Assembly (NCBI RefSeq): GCF_003086295.3 | Contig: NC_092052.1 | Span: 73,711,559 to 73,775,558 of the forward strand | Direction: 5' to 3' | Source: Arachis hypogaea | Taxonomy: Eukaryota > Streptophyta > Magnoliopsida > Fabales > Fabaceae | DNA length: 64,000 nucleotides | Part shown: positions 1 through 11,636 of the stretch, piece after piece | How positions within the stretch are numbered: the first letter of the stretch is position 1 | Layout: each line of letters begins with the position of its first letter | The notes under the pieces: generated by a model | The model's input: only the letters and a program-made list of their open reading frames with translations | Told to the model about the DNA's origin: nothing | Databases searched by the model: none | Made by a program: the position numbers and the translations under genes

Positions 1-4
1 TATT

Positions 5-18
5 GTCTTTAGCTGGAC
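5..18 (-). other. Post-pol hairpin 1 (E1 copy, cut by window edge)
   Basis: On the minus strand GTCCAGCTAAAGAC begins 13 nt after the integrase stop. It matches GTCAAGCTATTGAC, placed identically after the protease ORF of F. Only GTC/GAC pairs firmly here, so this copy is a weak hairpin. The second hairpin of the motif would lie off the window. Confidence 0.45.
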
Positions 19-30
19 CTTGCTGAGCTT

Positions 31-1307
31 TTAATCTAGCTTCAGCCTTGAGCATTCTTGCTCAATGTTGCCTTCAAGATAATGCTTGATTCTCTGTCCA
101 TTGACAATGAACTTCTTATCAGAATCAATATCTTGAAGCTCCACATAACCATATGGTGACACACTTGTAATCACGTATGGTCCCCTCCACCGGGATTTCA
201 GTTTCCCGGGGAATAGCCTGAGTCTAGAGTTAAACAACAGGACCTTCTGTTCTGGTTCAAAGATTCTAGATGACAGCTTTCTGTCATGCCATTTTTTGAT
301 TTTTCTTTATAAAGCTTGGCATTTTCGAAAGCTGTGAATCTGAATTCCTCTAGCTCATTTAGCTGGAGCAATCGTTTTTCTCCTGCTAATTTGGCATCAA
401 AGTTTAGGAATCTGGTTGCCCAGTAGGCCTTATGTTCCAGTTCTACGGGCAAGTGGCATGCCTTACCATACACGAGTTGGTATGGAGAGGTCCCTATAGG
501 GGTCTTGAATGCTGTTCTGTAAGCCCACAGAGCATCATCCAAGCTCCTTGCCCAATCCTTTCTACGGGTATTTACTGTCCGTTCCAGGATTCTCTTTAAT
601 TTTCTGTTAGAGACTTCAGCTTGCCCATTGGTTTGTGGATGATATGGAGTGGCCACTTTATGGCGAATTCCATACCGAACCATGGCAGAGTAAAGCTGTT
701 TATTGCAGAAGTGAGTGCCCCCATCACTGATTAACACTCTAGGGACACCAAACCTGCTAAAGATATGTTTCTGGAGGAACTTCAGCACTGTTTTAGTATC
801 ATTGGTGGGTGTGGCAATAGCCTCAACCCATTTTGATACATAGTCAACTGCCACCAGAATATAAGTGTTTGAATATGATGGTGGAAAAGGTCCCATGAAG
901 TCAATTCCCCATACGTCAAACAACTCAATTTCCAAGATTCCTTGTTGAGGCATGGCGTAACCATGAGGCAGATTACCAGCTCTTTGGCAACTATCACAAT
1001 TACGTACAAACTCTCGGGAATCTTTATAGAGTGTGGGCCAATAGAAGCCACATTGGAGGACCTTGGTGGCTGTTCGCTCACCTCCGAAATGGCCTCCATA
1101 TTGAGATCCGTGGCAATGCCATAGGATTCTCTGTGCTTCCTCTCTGGGGACACACCTACGGATAATTCCGTCTGCACATCTCTTAAAGAGATAGGGTTCA
1201 TCCCACAAGTAGTACTTTGCATCAGTAACTAATTTCTTCTTTTGTATTCTATTGTACTCCTTGGGTATGAACCTTGCAGCTTTATAGTTGCAATATCGGC
1301 AAACCAT
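31..1307 (-). pseudogene. E1 integrase, frameshifted
   Basis: This is the retroviral-type integrase that would insert the element cDNA into the nuclear genome. The frame starting at 1307 shows the N-terminal HHCC zinc domain (about H66, H73, C104, C107) and the catalytic triad D136, D195, E231, with 58 and 35 residues between them, the classical D,D-35-E spacing. HPQTNGQAE surrounds the catalytic glutamate. The C-terminal domain, with the motif RWRGPYVI, is in another frame at 31-237, so an indel lies near position 290-300. Upstream, the frame also differs from the RT-RNase H ORF, which overlaps it at 1229-1307. All catalytic residues are visible but the reading frame is broken at both ends. 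Confidence 0.9.
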
Positions 1308-3616
1308 GGCGCTTCCTGAATGGCAAATAGATGCTCATCAGGGAACGTCTCAGAGATCTCAAGAAAGGGGAGGGACGTCCCTTCCACTGGCTCTATCCGG
1401 GACAGATGATCAGCTACTTGGTTCTCTGTCCCTTTTCTGTCTCTTATTTCTATATCAAACTCTTGCAGAAGCAATACCCATCTGATGAGCCTGGGTTTTG
1501 AATCCTGCTTTGTGAGTAGATACTTAAGAGCAGCATGGTCAGTGTACACAATCACCTTTGATCCTACTAAGTAGGATCTGAACTTGTCAATGGCGTAAAC
1601 CACTGCAAGTAATTCCTTTTCTGTGGTTGTGTAATTTTTCTGGACATCATTTAAAACGCGACTAGCATAATAAATGACATGCAGAAGCTTGTCATGCCTC
1701 TGTCCCAATACTGCACCAATGGCATGATCACTGGCATCACACATTAGCTCAAATGGTAATGTCCAGTCTGGTGCAGAAATAACTGGTGCTGTGACCAGCT
1801 TAGCTTTCAGTGTTTCAAACGCCTGCAGGCATGCTGTGTCAAACACAAATGGCGTGTCAGCAGCTAGCAGATTGCTTAGAGGTTTTGCGATTTTTGAAAA
1901 ATCCTTTATAAACCTCCTATAGAATCCTGCATGTCCTAGAAAGCTTCTGATTGCCTTAACATTGGCAGGTGGTGGTAATTTTTCAATTACCTCTATTTTT
2001 GCTTGATCCACCTCTATTCCCTTGTCTGAGATTTTATGCCCAAGAACAATTCCTTCAGTCACCATGAAGTGACACTTTTCCCAGTTTAAAACTAGGTTGG
2101 TCTCTTGGCATCTTTTCAGAACAAGTTTCAAGTGATCAAGACAGGAGCTGAATGAGTCTCCATATACTGAGAAGTCATCCATGAAGACTTCCAGAAATTT
2201 TTCCACCATGTCAGAGAAAATAGAGAGCATGCATCTCTGGAAGGTTGCAGGCGCATTACATAGCCCAAATGGCATCCTTCTATAAGCAAACACTCCAGAT
2301 GGACATGTGAATGCTGTTTTCTCTTGAACCTGGGGATCCACTGCAATCTGGTTGTAGCCTGAGTAGCCATCCAGAAAGCAGTAATAATCATGACCTGCTA
2401 GTCTTTCTAGCATCTGGTCTATGAATGGTAAAGGAAAATGATCCTTTCTGGTGGCTGTATTGAGCCTTCTGTAGTCAATACACATGCGCCACCCTGTAAC
2501 TGTTCTTGTAGGAACCAGTTCATTTTTTTCATTATGAATCACTGTCATGCCTCCCTTTTTTGGGACGACTTGAACAGGGCTCACCCAGGGGCTATCAGAA
2601 ATAGGATAAATAATCCCAGCCTCTAGTAACTTGGTGACCTCTTTCTGCACCACTTCCTTCATGGCTGGATTTAGCCGCCTCTGTGGTTGAACCACTGGTT
2701 TGGCATTGTCCTCCAATAGGATTTTGTGCATGCATCTAGCTGGGCTTATGCCCTTAAGGTCACCTATGGACCACCCAAGAGCTGTCTTGTGTGTCCTTAG
2801 CACTTGAATAAGTGCTTCCTCTTCCTGTGAATTTAAAGCAGAGCTTATGATCACTGGAAAAGTGTCATCTTCTCCCAGAAATGCATATTTCAAGGATGGT
2901 GGTAGTGGCTTGAGCTCGGGTTTAGGAGGTTTTTCCTCTTTCAGAAGAAAGTTCAGAGGCTCTTTCATGTCCTCTGAATCCTCCAAATCAGGCTGAACAT
3001 CTTTAAAGATGTCTTCCAACTCTGATTCGAGACTCTCATCCATGTTGATCTCTTCTACCAAAGAGTCAATGAGATCAACTTTCATGCAGTCTGTTGATGT
3101 GTCTGGATGCTGCATGGCTTTGACAGCGTTCAACTTAAACTCATCATCATTGACTCTCATGGTTATTTCCCCCTGTTGGACGTCAATGAGGGATCGTCCA
3201 GTTGCTAGGAAGGGTCTTCCTAGAATGAGAGTAGCACTCTTGTGCTCCTCCATTTCCAGCACAACAAAGTTAGTGGGAAAGGCGAATGGCCCAACTCTGA
3301 CAATCATGTCCTCAATCACGCCTGATGGGTATTTAGTGGAACCATCAGCAAGTTGGAGACATATCCGGGTTGGTTTAACTTCTTCAGTTAAGCCAAGCTT
3401 CCTGATAGTGGATGCAGGTATCAGGTTGATGCTTGCCCCAAGATCGCATAAAGCTGTCTTGGTGCAATCACCTTCTAATATGCATGGTATCAGAAAACTC
3501 CCAGGGTCTTTAAGCTTTTCAGGAAAGCTTTTCAGAATGACTGCACTGCATTCTTCAGTGAGGAGAACTCTTTCTGTTTCTCTCCACTCCTTTTTATGAC
3601 TCAAGATCTCTTTCAT
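1229..3616 (-). pseudogene. E1 protease - reverse transcriptase - RNase H
   Basis: One 795-codon open stretch carries the pol core. The aspartic protease has its active site in CDLGAS (D about residue 58). Reverse transcriptase follows from about residue 310, with the catalytic box FMDDF near residue 479, and RNase H has DASDHAIGAVLG near residue 626, TEKELLAVVYA and TDHAALKYL. The frame is the same as the upstream gag, so gag-pol was probably one polyprotein now cut by TAG 3686-3688 and TGA 4007-4009. The ATG at 3616 is internal and probably not a natural start. The stretch ends out of frame with integrase because of an indel near 1290. Confidence 0.92.
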
Positions 3617-3685
3617 GAACTTGGCATAAGAAGGTATTTGCTCAAGTGCCTCTGCAAATGGAATCTTTATTTCAAGAGTCCTTAG

Positions 3686-4006
3686 CTAATCTGCAAAGCG
3701 AGCAAATTGCTTATCCTGCTCCTCTTTCCAGAGTTTTTGAGGATAAGGTATCTTGGCTTTATATTCCTCAACCTTAGTGGTTAAAGAAGCCTTTTTAGAG
3801 GGGTTGTTATCAGCACCTGTGTGTGTCTGATGCCTCACTGGCAATTGAGTGCCAGAGTCAGAAGCTGGAGTGACGTTAGACGCCAGGTCACTGTCTGTTC
3901 CTAGCGCCTGAACGCCAGAAATGTGCCCATTTTGGGCGTTCAACGCTGGATTCTGCCCCATTTGGGCGTTCAACGCCAGATTCTTGCCCATTTATGGCGT
4001 TGAACC
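3686..4006 (-). pseudogene. E1 gag-protease linker carrying palindrome repeats
   Basis: This in-frame continuation of gag between the TGA at 4007-4009 and the TAG at 3686-3688 has no recognisable enzyme domain. Its first part is built from repeats read as ALNAQ-like and SGVQ-like peptides, because the DNA is a run of GGCGTT(G/C)AACGCC palindromes about 33-37 bp apart (3900-4105, extending into the end of gag). The last part (KLWKEEQDKQFARF) resembles the linker leading into Athila proteases. The repeats do not look like a selected protein domain; the DNA or RNA motif seems to be the conserved thing. Confidence 0.6.
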
Positions 4007-5119
4007 TCAATCCTGCCTTGTTTCTGGCGCTGAACGCCAGTTTTGGGCATGGTCTGGGCGTTCAGCGCCAGCCTTCCACCCATTTTCTGGCGTTTTAGTG
4101 CCAGAATTATTTTTCCCTGGGCTCTTACTGTCCTCAGGTGAATCTTTGGTGGGTCGCTCATTTCTTGAATTTTTGATGCCTTGAGGTGGGGTATTTAATG
4201 TTTTCCCACTTCTTAATTGAACTGCTTGGCATTCTTCTGCTATTTGCCTTGATAGCTGCTGCTTTGTTTGCTTAAACTGTTCGTCCATATGTATATTAGC
4301 TATCCTTGTCTCCTGTAGCCTGTCCTTGAATTCAGCTAGCTGCTTTGTTAGAAAATCCAATTGCTGATTGAATTCAGCAGCTTGTTTTACAGTACTGAAT
4401 TCAGCAGTTACTGTTTTAACCTCTTCATTCATGGAAGGGTTGCTGCTTAGATACAGATGCTGATTCCTGGCAACTGTATCAATGAGCTCTTGAGCCTCTT
4501 CAATTGTCTTTCTCATATGGATAGATCCACCAGCTGAGTAATCTAGAGACATCTGAGCTCCTTCTGCAAGCCCATAGTAGAAGATGTCTAACTGAACCCA
4601 CTCTGAAAACATTTCAGAGGGGCATTTTCGTAGCATCTCTCTGTATCTCTCCCAGGCATCATAAAGAGATTCATTATCTCCTTGTTTAAAGCCTTGGATG
4701 TCCAGCCTTAGCTGTGTCATCCTTTTTGGAGGAAAATACTGATTCAGGAATTTTTCTGTCAGCTGTTTCCATGTTCTTATGCTGGCCTTAGGTTGGTTAT
4801 TTAACCACCTCTTAGCTTGATCTTTTACAGCAAATGGAAACAGTAGTAGTCTGTAGACATCCTGATCTATTTCCTTATCATGTACTGTGTCAGCAATTTG
4901 TAGAAATTGTGCCAGAAACTCTGTAGGTTCTTCCTGTGGAAGACCGGAATACTGGCAACTTTGCTGCACCATGATAATGAGCTGAGGATTCAACTCAAAG
5001 CTACTAACTCCAATGGAGGGTATGCATATGCTACTCCCATATGAAGCAGTAGAGGGGTTAGAATATGACCCCAGAGTCCTCCTGGACTGTTCATTTCCAC
5101 TTATGTCCATGATGGACAA
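4007..5119 (-). pseudogene. E1 gag (capsid precursor)
   Basis: Gag would form the cytoplasmic virus-like particle. The 370-codon ORF holds a Retrotrans_gag-type core from about residue 85 to 215 (LLLFPFAVKDQAKRWL, FLNQYFPPKRM, ESLYDAWERY, SAGGSI), followed by a glutamine-rich and lysine-rich tail. The start ATG at 5119 is the first in frame after the leader and fits the position of gag starts in related elements. The ORF ends at TGA 4007-4009, inside the palindrome repeats, while the same frame stays open beyond it. The core is closely similar to the gag of element F, supporting a shared family. Confidence 0.88.
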
Positions 5120-5882
5120 AGGGATATAACTTGGATTGATTTACCTTTTTAATTATTTTATTTTATGGAAAGAGGACAACTTAACCAAAAATAAAAATAA
5201 CAAAAATTATGATTTTCGAAAAAGATATGATTTGGAAAAGATTTTAAATTTTTTTTTATAATTTTCGAAAATTTGTTTTAAAAATGGAGAGAAAAGATAA
5301 TTTTGAATTTAGTGAGGAGAGAGAAAAACAATAAGATAGCACAAGATTTAAAATTTTTAGATCTAATGCTCCTTGTTTTTGAAATTTTTGGAGGGAAAAC
5401 ACCAAGGAACACCAAACTTAAAATTTTTAGAAAACCACCAAAATTTTCGAAAACCAAAGGGAAATCAACAAGAAAACACCAAACTTAAAGTTTGGCACAA
5501 AATTTAATAGAGAAAATATTATTTATGAAAAAGAAGGTTTTGAAAAGAATATAAAAGACTCTAACCCAATTACCAAGAACACAGATTAACGCTCTAGCCA
5601 AATGAGTTATGAAAATTTTCGAAAATTTTAAGAAAAATCAACAAGAAAATACCAAACTTAAAGTTTGGCACAGGATTTAATAGAAAAATTATTTTTGAAA
5701 AAGGTTTTAAAAAATATGATAGCCAATTACCATGAACATAAACACCACGTTCTAACTAACTGAGCTATAAATTTAAAGTGTTTTAACAAGGGATAAATAA
5801 TAAAAGACTCTAAACCAAAAAAAGAGAAATTTTTCCTAATCTAAGCAACAAAATAAACCGTTAGTTGTCCAAACACGAACAA
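5120..5882 (-). other. E1 5' leader between PBS and gag
   Basis: An untranslated, T-rich stretch on the coding strand. It has repeated pieces of the family motif, seen on the plus strand as caccaaacttaaagtttgg (near 5480 and 5650) and caccaaacttaaa (near 5410), and several ttttcgaaaa palindromes. I see no gene. Confidence 0.6.
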
Positions 5883-5900
5883 TCCCCGTCAACGGCGCCA
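5883..5900 (-). other. E1 primer binding site, tRNA-Asp type
   Basis: The minus strand reads TGGCGCCGTTGACGGGGA, six bases internal to the LTR end. It matches the complement of the 3' end of plant tRNA-Asp(GTC) with one mismatch. Confidence 0.9.
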
Positions 5901-5906
5901 AAAACT

Positions 5907-7466
5907 TGGTGCACGAATTGTGAATCACACTTTTCACAACGCGTACCACTAACCAGCAAGTGCACTGGGTCGTCCAAGTAATACCTTACGTGAGTAAGGG
6001 TCGAATCCCACGGAGATTGTTGGTTTGAAGCAATCTATGGTTATCTTGTAAATCTTAGTCAAGAAGTCAATTATGTTTATCAGTTGAATTGTGAATAACC
6101 AAGAGAGCATAAATTAAAGATTACTTGTTGTGCAGTAATGGAGAATATGTTGGAGTTTTGGAGATGCTTTGTCTTCTGAATCTCTGCTTTCCTCTGTCTT
6201 CTGATTCACGCACGCACGTCCTCCTATGGCAAGCTGTGTGTTGGTGGATCACCGTTGTCAATGGCTACCTTCCATCCTTCCAGTGAAAACTACGCTCACG
6301 CGCTCTGTCACAGCACGGCTAATCACCGGTTGGTTCTCGATCCGGTTGGAATAGGATTTACTATCCTTTTGCATCTGTCACTAATGCCCAGCCTTCAGGA
6401 GTTTGAAGCTCGTCACAGTCATTCAATCCTTGAATCCTACTCGGAATTCCACAGACAAGGTTTAGACTTTCCGGATTCTCATGAATGCCGCCATCAGTTC
6501 TAGCTTATACCACGGAGATTCTGATTAAGAGATCTCAGAGATACTCATTCAATCGGATATAGAACGGAGGTGGTTGTCAGGCACACGTTCATGGTTTGAG
6601 GAAGGTGATGAATGTCACTGATCATCACCTTCATCACAGTTAAGCGCGAATGAACATCTTAGATAGGAACAAGCGTGTTTGAATAGAAAACAGAAATACT
6701 TGCATTAATTCATCGAGACACAGCAGAGCTCCTCACCCCCAACAATGGGGTTTAGAGACTCATGCCGTCAGAGAATACAAAGTTTAGATCTAAAATGTCA
6801 TGAGATACAAAATAAGTCTCTAAAAGTTGTTTAAATACTAAACTAGCAGCCTAGGTTTACAAAAATTGGATAAACTATGATGGATGATGCAGAAATTCAC
6901 TTCTGGGGCCCACTTCTGTGTGCTGGGGCCCACTTGGTGTGTGCTGGGGCTGAGACTTAAGCAATTCACGTGCAGAGGCCATTTGTGGAGTTGAACGCCA
7001 GTTTTTGTGCCAGTTTGGGCGTTCAACTCCAGTTTTTGATCCTTTTCTGGCGCTGGACGCCAGACTTGGGCAGAGGACTGGCGTTGAACGCCAGTTTACG
7101 TCGTCTATTCTTGTGCAAAGTATGGACTATTATATATTGCCGGAAAGCCCTGGATGTCTACTTTCCAACGCAATTGGAAGCACGCCATTTCGAGTTCTGT
7201 AGCTCCAGAAAATCCACTTTGAGTGTAGGGAGGTCAGAATCCAACAGCATCAGCAGTCCTTTTTCAGCCTGAATCAGATTTTTGCTCAGCTCCTTCAATT
7301 TCAGCCAGAAAAATACCTGAAATTACAGAAAACACACAACTCATAGTAAAGTCCAGAGATATGAATTTTTCCTAAAAACTAATAAAAATAGACTAAAAAC
7401 TAACTAAGACATACTCAAAACTATATGAAATTATCCCCAAAAAGCGTATAAAATATCCGCTCATCA
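5907..7466 (-). repeat. E1 5' LTR (1560 bp)
   Basis: The minus strand begins TGATGAGCGGATA and ends GTGCACCA directly before the PBS spacer. The start, the end and long middle stretches are homologous to the LTRs of F, including the palindrome cluster at 6985-7105. Unlike F it lacks the extra PBS-like copy near its end. The partner LTR is outside the window, so age cannot be estimated. Confidence 0.9.
6985..7105 (-). repeat. Palindrome cluster in E1 LTR
   Basis: Four copies of the GGCGTT(G/C)AACGCC-type inverted repeat occur in about 120 bp, two of them with a neighbouring half reading ACTCCA. The same cluster occurs in both F LTRs. Confidence 0.75.
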
Positions 7467-8623
7467 CTTTCCAAGGCTTGCTTTTCTTCTACCAATCAAC
7501 AAAAATTTAACGCATAAATACACATATCAAGAGGTCTTTTAAGGGTTGTAATAGGGTTAGGGTCAAGGTAGGATTGTATTTGGCCAAGTGGACTAAAATC
7601 TGAATCCTTAATTAACTTAAACTTTCCACCTTAGACAATCCATGTAATCATAATACAACATCTAACTATCCATTAACCATGTTTTCCACATATTCATGTA
7701 TTCTAATTTCAAGTACAGTATATATGCATTGCTTTCACCACTTACTTTGGGGCATTTTGTTCCCTTTTTGCTTAATTGCTCTTTTTTTTCTTTTCTTTTT
7801 CTCACTTCTCTTTTTTTTTTGTATTTTATATATATATTTTTTTCTTTTTTTTATTTTTCTCAATGCATATGATTAAATTATTGGTTGCATGAATCATGTC
7901 CTAAACATTTCTTTCACTTTTTCTGAAAATTCTAACATACTCAATTCTCAAACCAAATGTTTCCAAATTCAACTTCCCCACACTTAATTCATGAGCACTC
8001 TCACTAGTCTAAGCTAACCAAGGATTCAAATTAAAGACATTATTGTTTTCCGCTTAGAGTTAATGATGTGCTAAAGTAAAGAACAAAGGGGTATAATAGG
8101 CTCAACATTGGTTTGCAAAGAATAATGAAAGGGTAAGGCCATATGGGTATGTAAGCTCAGTGAAACAAAGGCTTCAATCATGTAAGTGTATACATATATC
8201 AAATAATGGAAATATAGAATTAAGCAAGACAAAGATCACAATTTTAGAGAGAACAACACACACTAAAAATAAAATATTGGTTGATAAAATGCAACAATCA
8301 AATAGGCTCAAAATCTCACAGATTTTGTGTGTTCAAGCTCTAAACCATGTTCCAGTATAATATTTCTTCAAACAAGTTTAACAAAAATTTGTAATTCAAA
8401 TTAGTGAAATGTTATAAAAATTTTCTTGAAAAAAAAAAGAAATTATTACTTTAACCAAGTGGTAAAATATGCACAAAATCAAACAAATATGCAATCAAAC
8501 ATGCAAATACAACAATGAACAAACAAAGAAAATAAAACATTGGTGTTGAGAAGGAAATAACTAACCCATGGAGATCGGTATCGACCTCCCCACACTTAAA
8601 GATTGCACCATCCTCGGTGCATG
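7467..8623 (-). other. E2 3' untranslated region
   Basis: Non-coding. It contains a block (7545-7620) homologous to 44950-45010 in E3 and to 59555-59625 in W, and a T-rich run at 7780-7860. Short hydrophobic reading frames here come from the T-rich tracts and are not supported as genes. Confidence 0.6.
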
Positions 8624-8740
8624 CTAAGATGTACAAGTGGACGGGCTGCTCCAACTGATGCCTTTCTCTATAGATTGTGCAGATTGACTTGTCTGTCTCC
8701 CCATATAGAAGTTCTTCTTTTTCCTTTCCTCGGTGGCCAT
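8624..8740 (-). pseudogene. E2 remnant of env-position ORF2
   Basis: The ATG at 8740 follows TTTCAGG, a splice-acceptor-like site, and starts MATEERKKK, comparable with MATRKG in E3 and MATKKGKEK in W. It ends at a TAG after 38 codons. Just downstream the strand reads caccgaggatggtgcaatc and then TTAAGTGTGGGGAGGTC, which in W marks the end of the ORF. The middle, including the putative plant transposon protein domain seen in W, is therefore deleted. Confidence 0.6.
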
Positions 8741-9289
8741 CCTGAAAGAAGAGGAAAAGGGAGAAAAGTAACACAGAAATAAAGATAAGAAAAATAAATA
8801 AAATATGGGTTGGTAATGCCAAATAGTAAAGGTCTCAATTACATGATAGCTACAACATGCAGTGAGAAAATAGTAGAAGCATACGGCATATCAATGGTGC
8901 AAGAATTGCAACAATGGGGAAGAGGGTGTGGGTAATGCAAAATAGTGTAAGTGCATATCAATGCAAAAGGAATATCAGTATTATAAAAATTAGCATTGAC
9001 TTATGAATAATAATACCCAATTAGAATAAAACAAGTCATGAAGCACCAGGATAATTCAAAAAGATGTAACAGTTAAATGAGAAAATTTTAACACCAATGA
9101 AAAAATAATAATTTTAGAAAAGAAAATAAAAATATACCCAAAATTAAAATGCAATGGATGAAAGTATGCAAATAAATTAAATAAAATAGAATGGAAGTGA
9201 AGAGGGATGAGAAGTTAAAAAGATGAAGTAAGAAAGAAAGAAGAAAGAAGAAAAGATAGAAAAAAATCAGGATTAGAAAAGAAAAGATA
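8741..9289 (-). other. E2 presumed intron-like region before ORF2
   Basis: Non-coding and AT-rich. It corresponds to the stretch between donor-like and acceptor-like sites in W (61879-62550). A clear donor was not found in this copy. Confidence 0.4.
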
Positions 9290-9870
9290 AGATAATTGGC
9301 GCTGATCAGGATAAGTTGTGCGACGCGGGCGACGCGGACGCGTGGGTGACGCGGTCGCGTGGTGTATGATAAGTTCAGGTGATGCGGACGCGTGGGGCAC
9401 GCAGACGCGTGACTCGATTTGTGCTAGTGGCGCGAGGGCAGCCTCGCGTACGCACAACTCTCTGTTTAAATGCATTTTTGCCAAAAATCTGGGGTGAAGC
9501 GTTCGCGTGGGTGACGTGATCGCGTGGATGGCCATATTTGCAAAACGACGCGAACGCGTCGGGCACGCATTTGCGTGGTAAGGCTTGTGCTTCTAGCTCC
9601 GTTCTAGCCCCATTCCAGCCTAACTTGCTGTCAAACACCCGTTTACATCGATTTTACAGGCCACGCATTCGCGTGGGTGACGCGGACGCGTGGGAGGCAT
9701 TTTTCCCACATGACGCAGACGTGTTAGCAACGCGGTTGCGTGGATCAATTTGTGCCAAAGGCACGCCTCCAACCACGCTCTCGCGTGACTCTCTGTTCAG
9801 TTCTCTTTTCTTCAAAACGCACTGGTGACGCGGACGCGTCAGCGACGCTGCCGCGTCGCGTGCGTGTTTT
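9290..9870 (-). repeat. E2 ACGCGT-rich palindrome array
   Basis: About 580 bp of CpG-rich DNA in AT-rich surroundings, with many repeats of the type gacgcggacgcgtgggtgacg, each 14-16 bp core separated by 10-70 bp. Reading frames through it are low-complexity shadows. The same kind of array occupies the same place in E3, Y and W. Confidence 0.8.
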
Positions 9871-10003
9871 TTTTTTTGTAGAATGCAAAATGCAATGCTA
9901 ATGTGGATGTTATGAATAATTCCATGTTCAATGAAATAAAATAAAACTTAAAAACAAACAAAACGAAATAAAATTAAAATTGAAAAAGGAACAATCATAC
10001 CAT

Positions 10004-10053
10004 GGTGGGTTGTCTCCCACCTAGCACTTTTAGTTAAAGTCCTTAAGTTGGAC
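10004..10053 (-). ncRNA. Two-hairpin motif after E2 ORF1
   Basis: On the minus strand GTCCAACTTAAGGAC (hairpin 1, 10039-10053) is followed by GGTGGGAGACAACCCACC (hairpin 2, 10004-10021, 6-bp stem and 6-nt loop). It starts 17 nt after the ORF1 stop. The same arrangement is seen in E3, Y, W and F. It is a candidate structured RNA element; function unknown. Confidence 0.6.
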
Positions 10054-10070
10054 ATTTGGGGAGTCCTTTG

Positions 10071-11636
10071 TTATGGTGGCTTGTGCTTGTACTGATCCTT
10101 GAATCTCCACCAATGTTTGCAATTCCAGTATCCTCCAGGATCCCAAACTAGGCGCAAAAAGCCTTCAAGCAAGTTAAAGCAAGTGACAAGGCCCCAAGAG
10201 TGTTGATTGCCAGAATGAATTCCGGGGTCCCAAACCTTGCTTTTGCCCCCGTCTTCTTGTTGATCATTAGTGATCCAACCGGGTGGCAGGCAATCTGAAT
10301 TCTCACTAAAGTGGCCAAACAACTTCCTAGACCCATTCAGTTGAGCTCTACACCAACCTTTGCATTTAAACTTTGAGCTTTCCACCATATTGAATCTTGC
10401 ATGACGACTCCTACCACTAACCATCTCCCTCTTACTCTTAAAGCCACAAAGAGCTCTAATCTGACCATCTGTTTCAAGTAAAGCATATTCAAGTGAGCTA
10501 ATTAAGCTTAGAGATGAGAGATTTACCCACTTGAATGAAGGGATGGATGGTGATGGCTTTGGGAAAGAGGTCTCCAACAACTGTGGTAAGGTGATTTCCA
10601 GCTCCATTCCCTTGTGCTCTTCCTTGACAACTTCCACCTCTTTGCGAGCTTCTTCAATTCCAACCTCTTTCTCTTGGTAGCTTTCTTCCAAATCAAACTC
10701 TTCTTTATGGCTTACCAAGGGCATGGGAGGTTGTGCTTCCTCTTCTTTAATCTCCATCTCTTGATCAACCTCCGCAAAATCTTCAACCATGATATGCCTT
10801 GGAGGTTGTACACCCTCTTCAACATCAAATTCAAACTTCTCGGCAGAATCCTGTACAGTTCTCGATTCCCATGGAGGTTCAGCATCTCCTAAATCTTCAA
10901 CCATTTCTTCCTCTGCAACTATTATGGCTTCCTCCACTTGTTCCAATACAAAGCCATGTTCCTCATTGTCCACCGAAGTTTCTAGTGTCTCCTTCATGCT
11001 ATGCTCTTCTTTTGATTCTCCACATGAAGCCATGGGAGTACTTTGAGTGCTCAGATATTGAGAAGCTAATTTATTTACTACCTCGGTTAAGGCAGTCGCG
11101 AGTTCCAGTACAACCTTTTGCATCTTCGCTTGCCCTTGAAGAAGACCACAAATGATGTCATCCATTAGAGATTGGGGTGGATATGAGGGTTCATTATTTT
11201 GGAGAAAGGGTTCATAATAGGAAGGTGGTTCTTCTTGATAAGGATATAGAGATGGTGAATATTGAGGTGATGGTTATGGGTGTGGTTCATATGGTGGTTG
11301 GTGTGGTGGATATAGGTTAGGGTCATATGGTGGTGTTTGGTGGTAAGAGACTTGTGAGTATGGTGGTTCAAAATTACGTGGAGGGGGAGGTTCATAGGTT
11401 TTTTGTGGTGGGTGTTGATTGTCACGAAGAGGTCCACCATAACCATTGTCTTGGTGCGCATCATAGAATGGTTGTTGATAGTGCCTTGGAGGTGGTTGTC
11501 GCCAAGAGGGTTGATCAAATCCTTGTGGCTCCTCCCATCTTTGATTGTCCCATCCGTAACCCAAGCTTTCATTGTAATCTCCTCTTCCTATAACATGATT
11601 GTAACCAAACTCATAACCAAAGGGGTGAGAATTCAT
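10071..11636 (-). CDS. E2 ORF1, unrecognised retroelement protein (one nonsense codon)
   Basis: A 522-codon frame starts MNSHPFGYEFGYN at 11636 and ends YKHKPP at 10071, with one in-frame TAA at 11274-11276. I do not recognise the family. The first 150 residues are rich in Tyr, Pro, Gln and Asn (YGGP, QPPYEP); the middle is strongly acidic (VEEAIIVAEEEMVEDL, MEIKEEEAQPP); the last 110 residues contain several cysteines (ALCGFKSKR, CKGWCRAQLNGSRKLFG) that could bind metal, although no standard zinc motif is met. It replaces gag-pol between PBS leader and the two-hairpin motif. E3 has a homologue at 40458-42127, so the protein was conserved through at least one transposition history. It may be a highly diverged or chimeric gag. 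Confidence 0.7.

Larger units (their letters stand above)
1..7466 (-). mobile_element. E1: Athila-like Ty3/gypsy element, 3' end off the window
   Basis: A minus-strand LTR retrotransposon reads from its 5' LTR (5907-7466) through PBS, leader, gag, protease-RT-RNase H and integrase, in the Ty3/gypsy order with integrase last. The gag type, the DLGAS protease motif, the FMDD reverse transcriptase motif and the tRNA-Asp PBS fit the Athila branch. The copy is decayed: an in-frame TGA (4007-4009) and TAG (3686-3688) interrupt gag-pro, and frameshifts near 1290 and near 300 break pol. The 3' LTR lies left of position 1. E1 sits inside element E2, whose 3' region resumes at 7467. The lineage call is from motif recognition, not a tree. 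Confidence 0.88.

Noticed and set aside
8451..8822. A 123-codon frame with a hydrophobic start
   Set aside because: It reads through T-rich untranslated sequence and overlaps the ORF2 remnant in another frame; no homologue in E3 or W at the same place.
9215..9828. Several overlapping frames in the ACGCGT array of E2
   Set aside because: They are translations of a simple repeat in different frames, with His/Ala/Arg-biased composition and no conservation.
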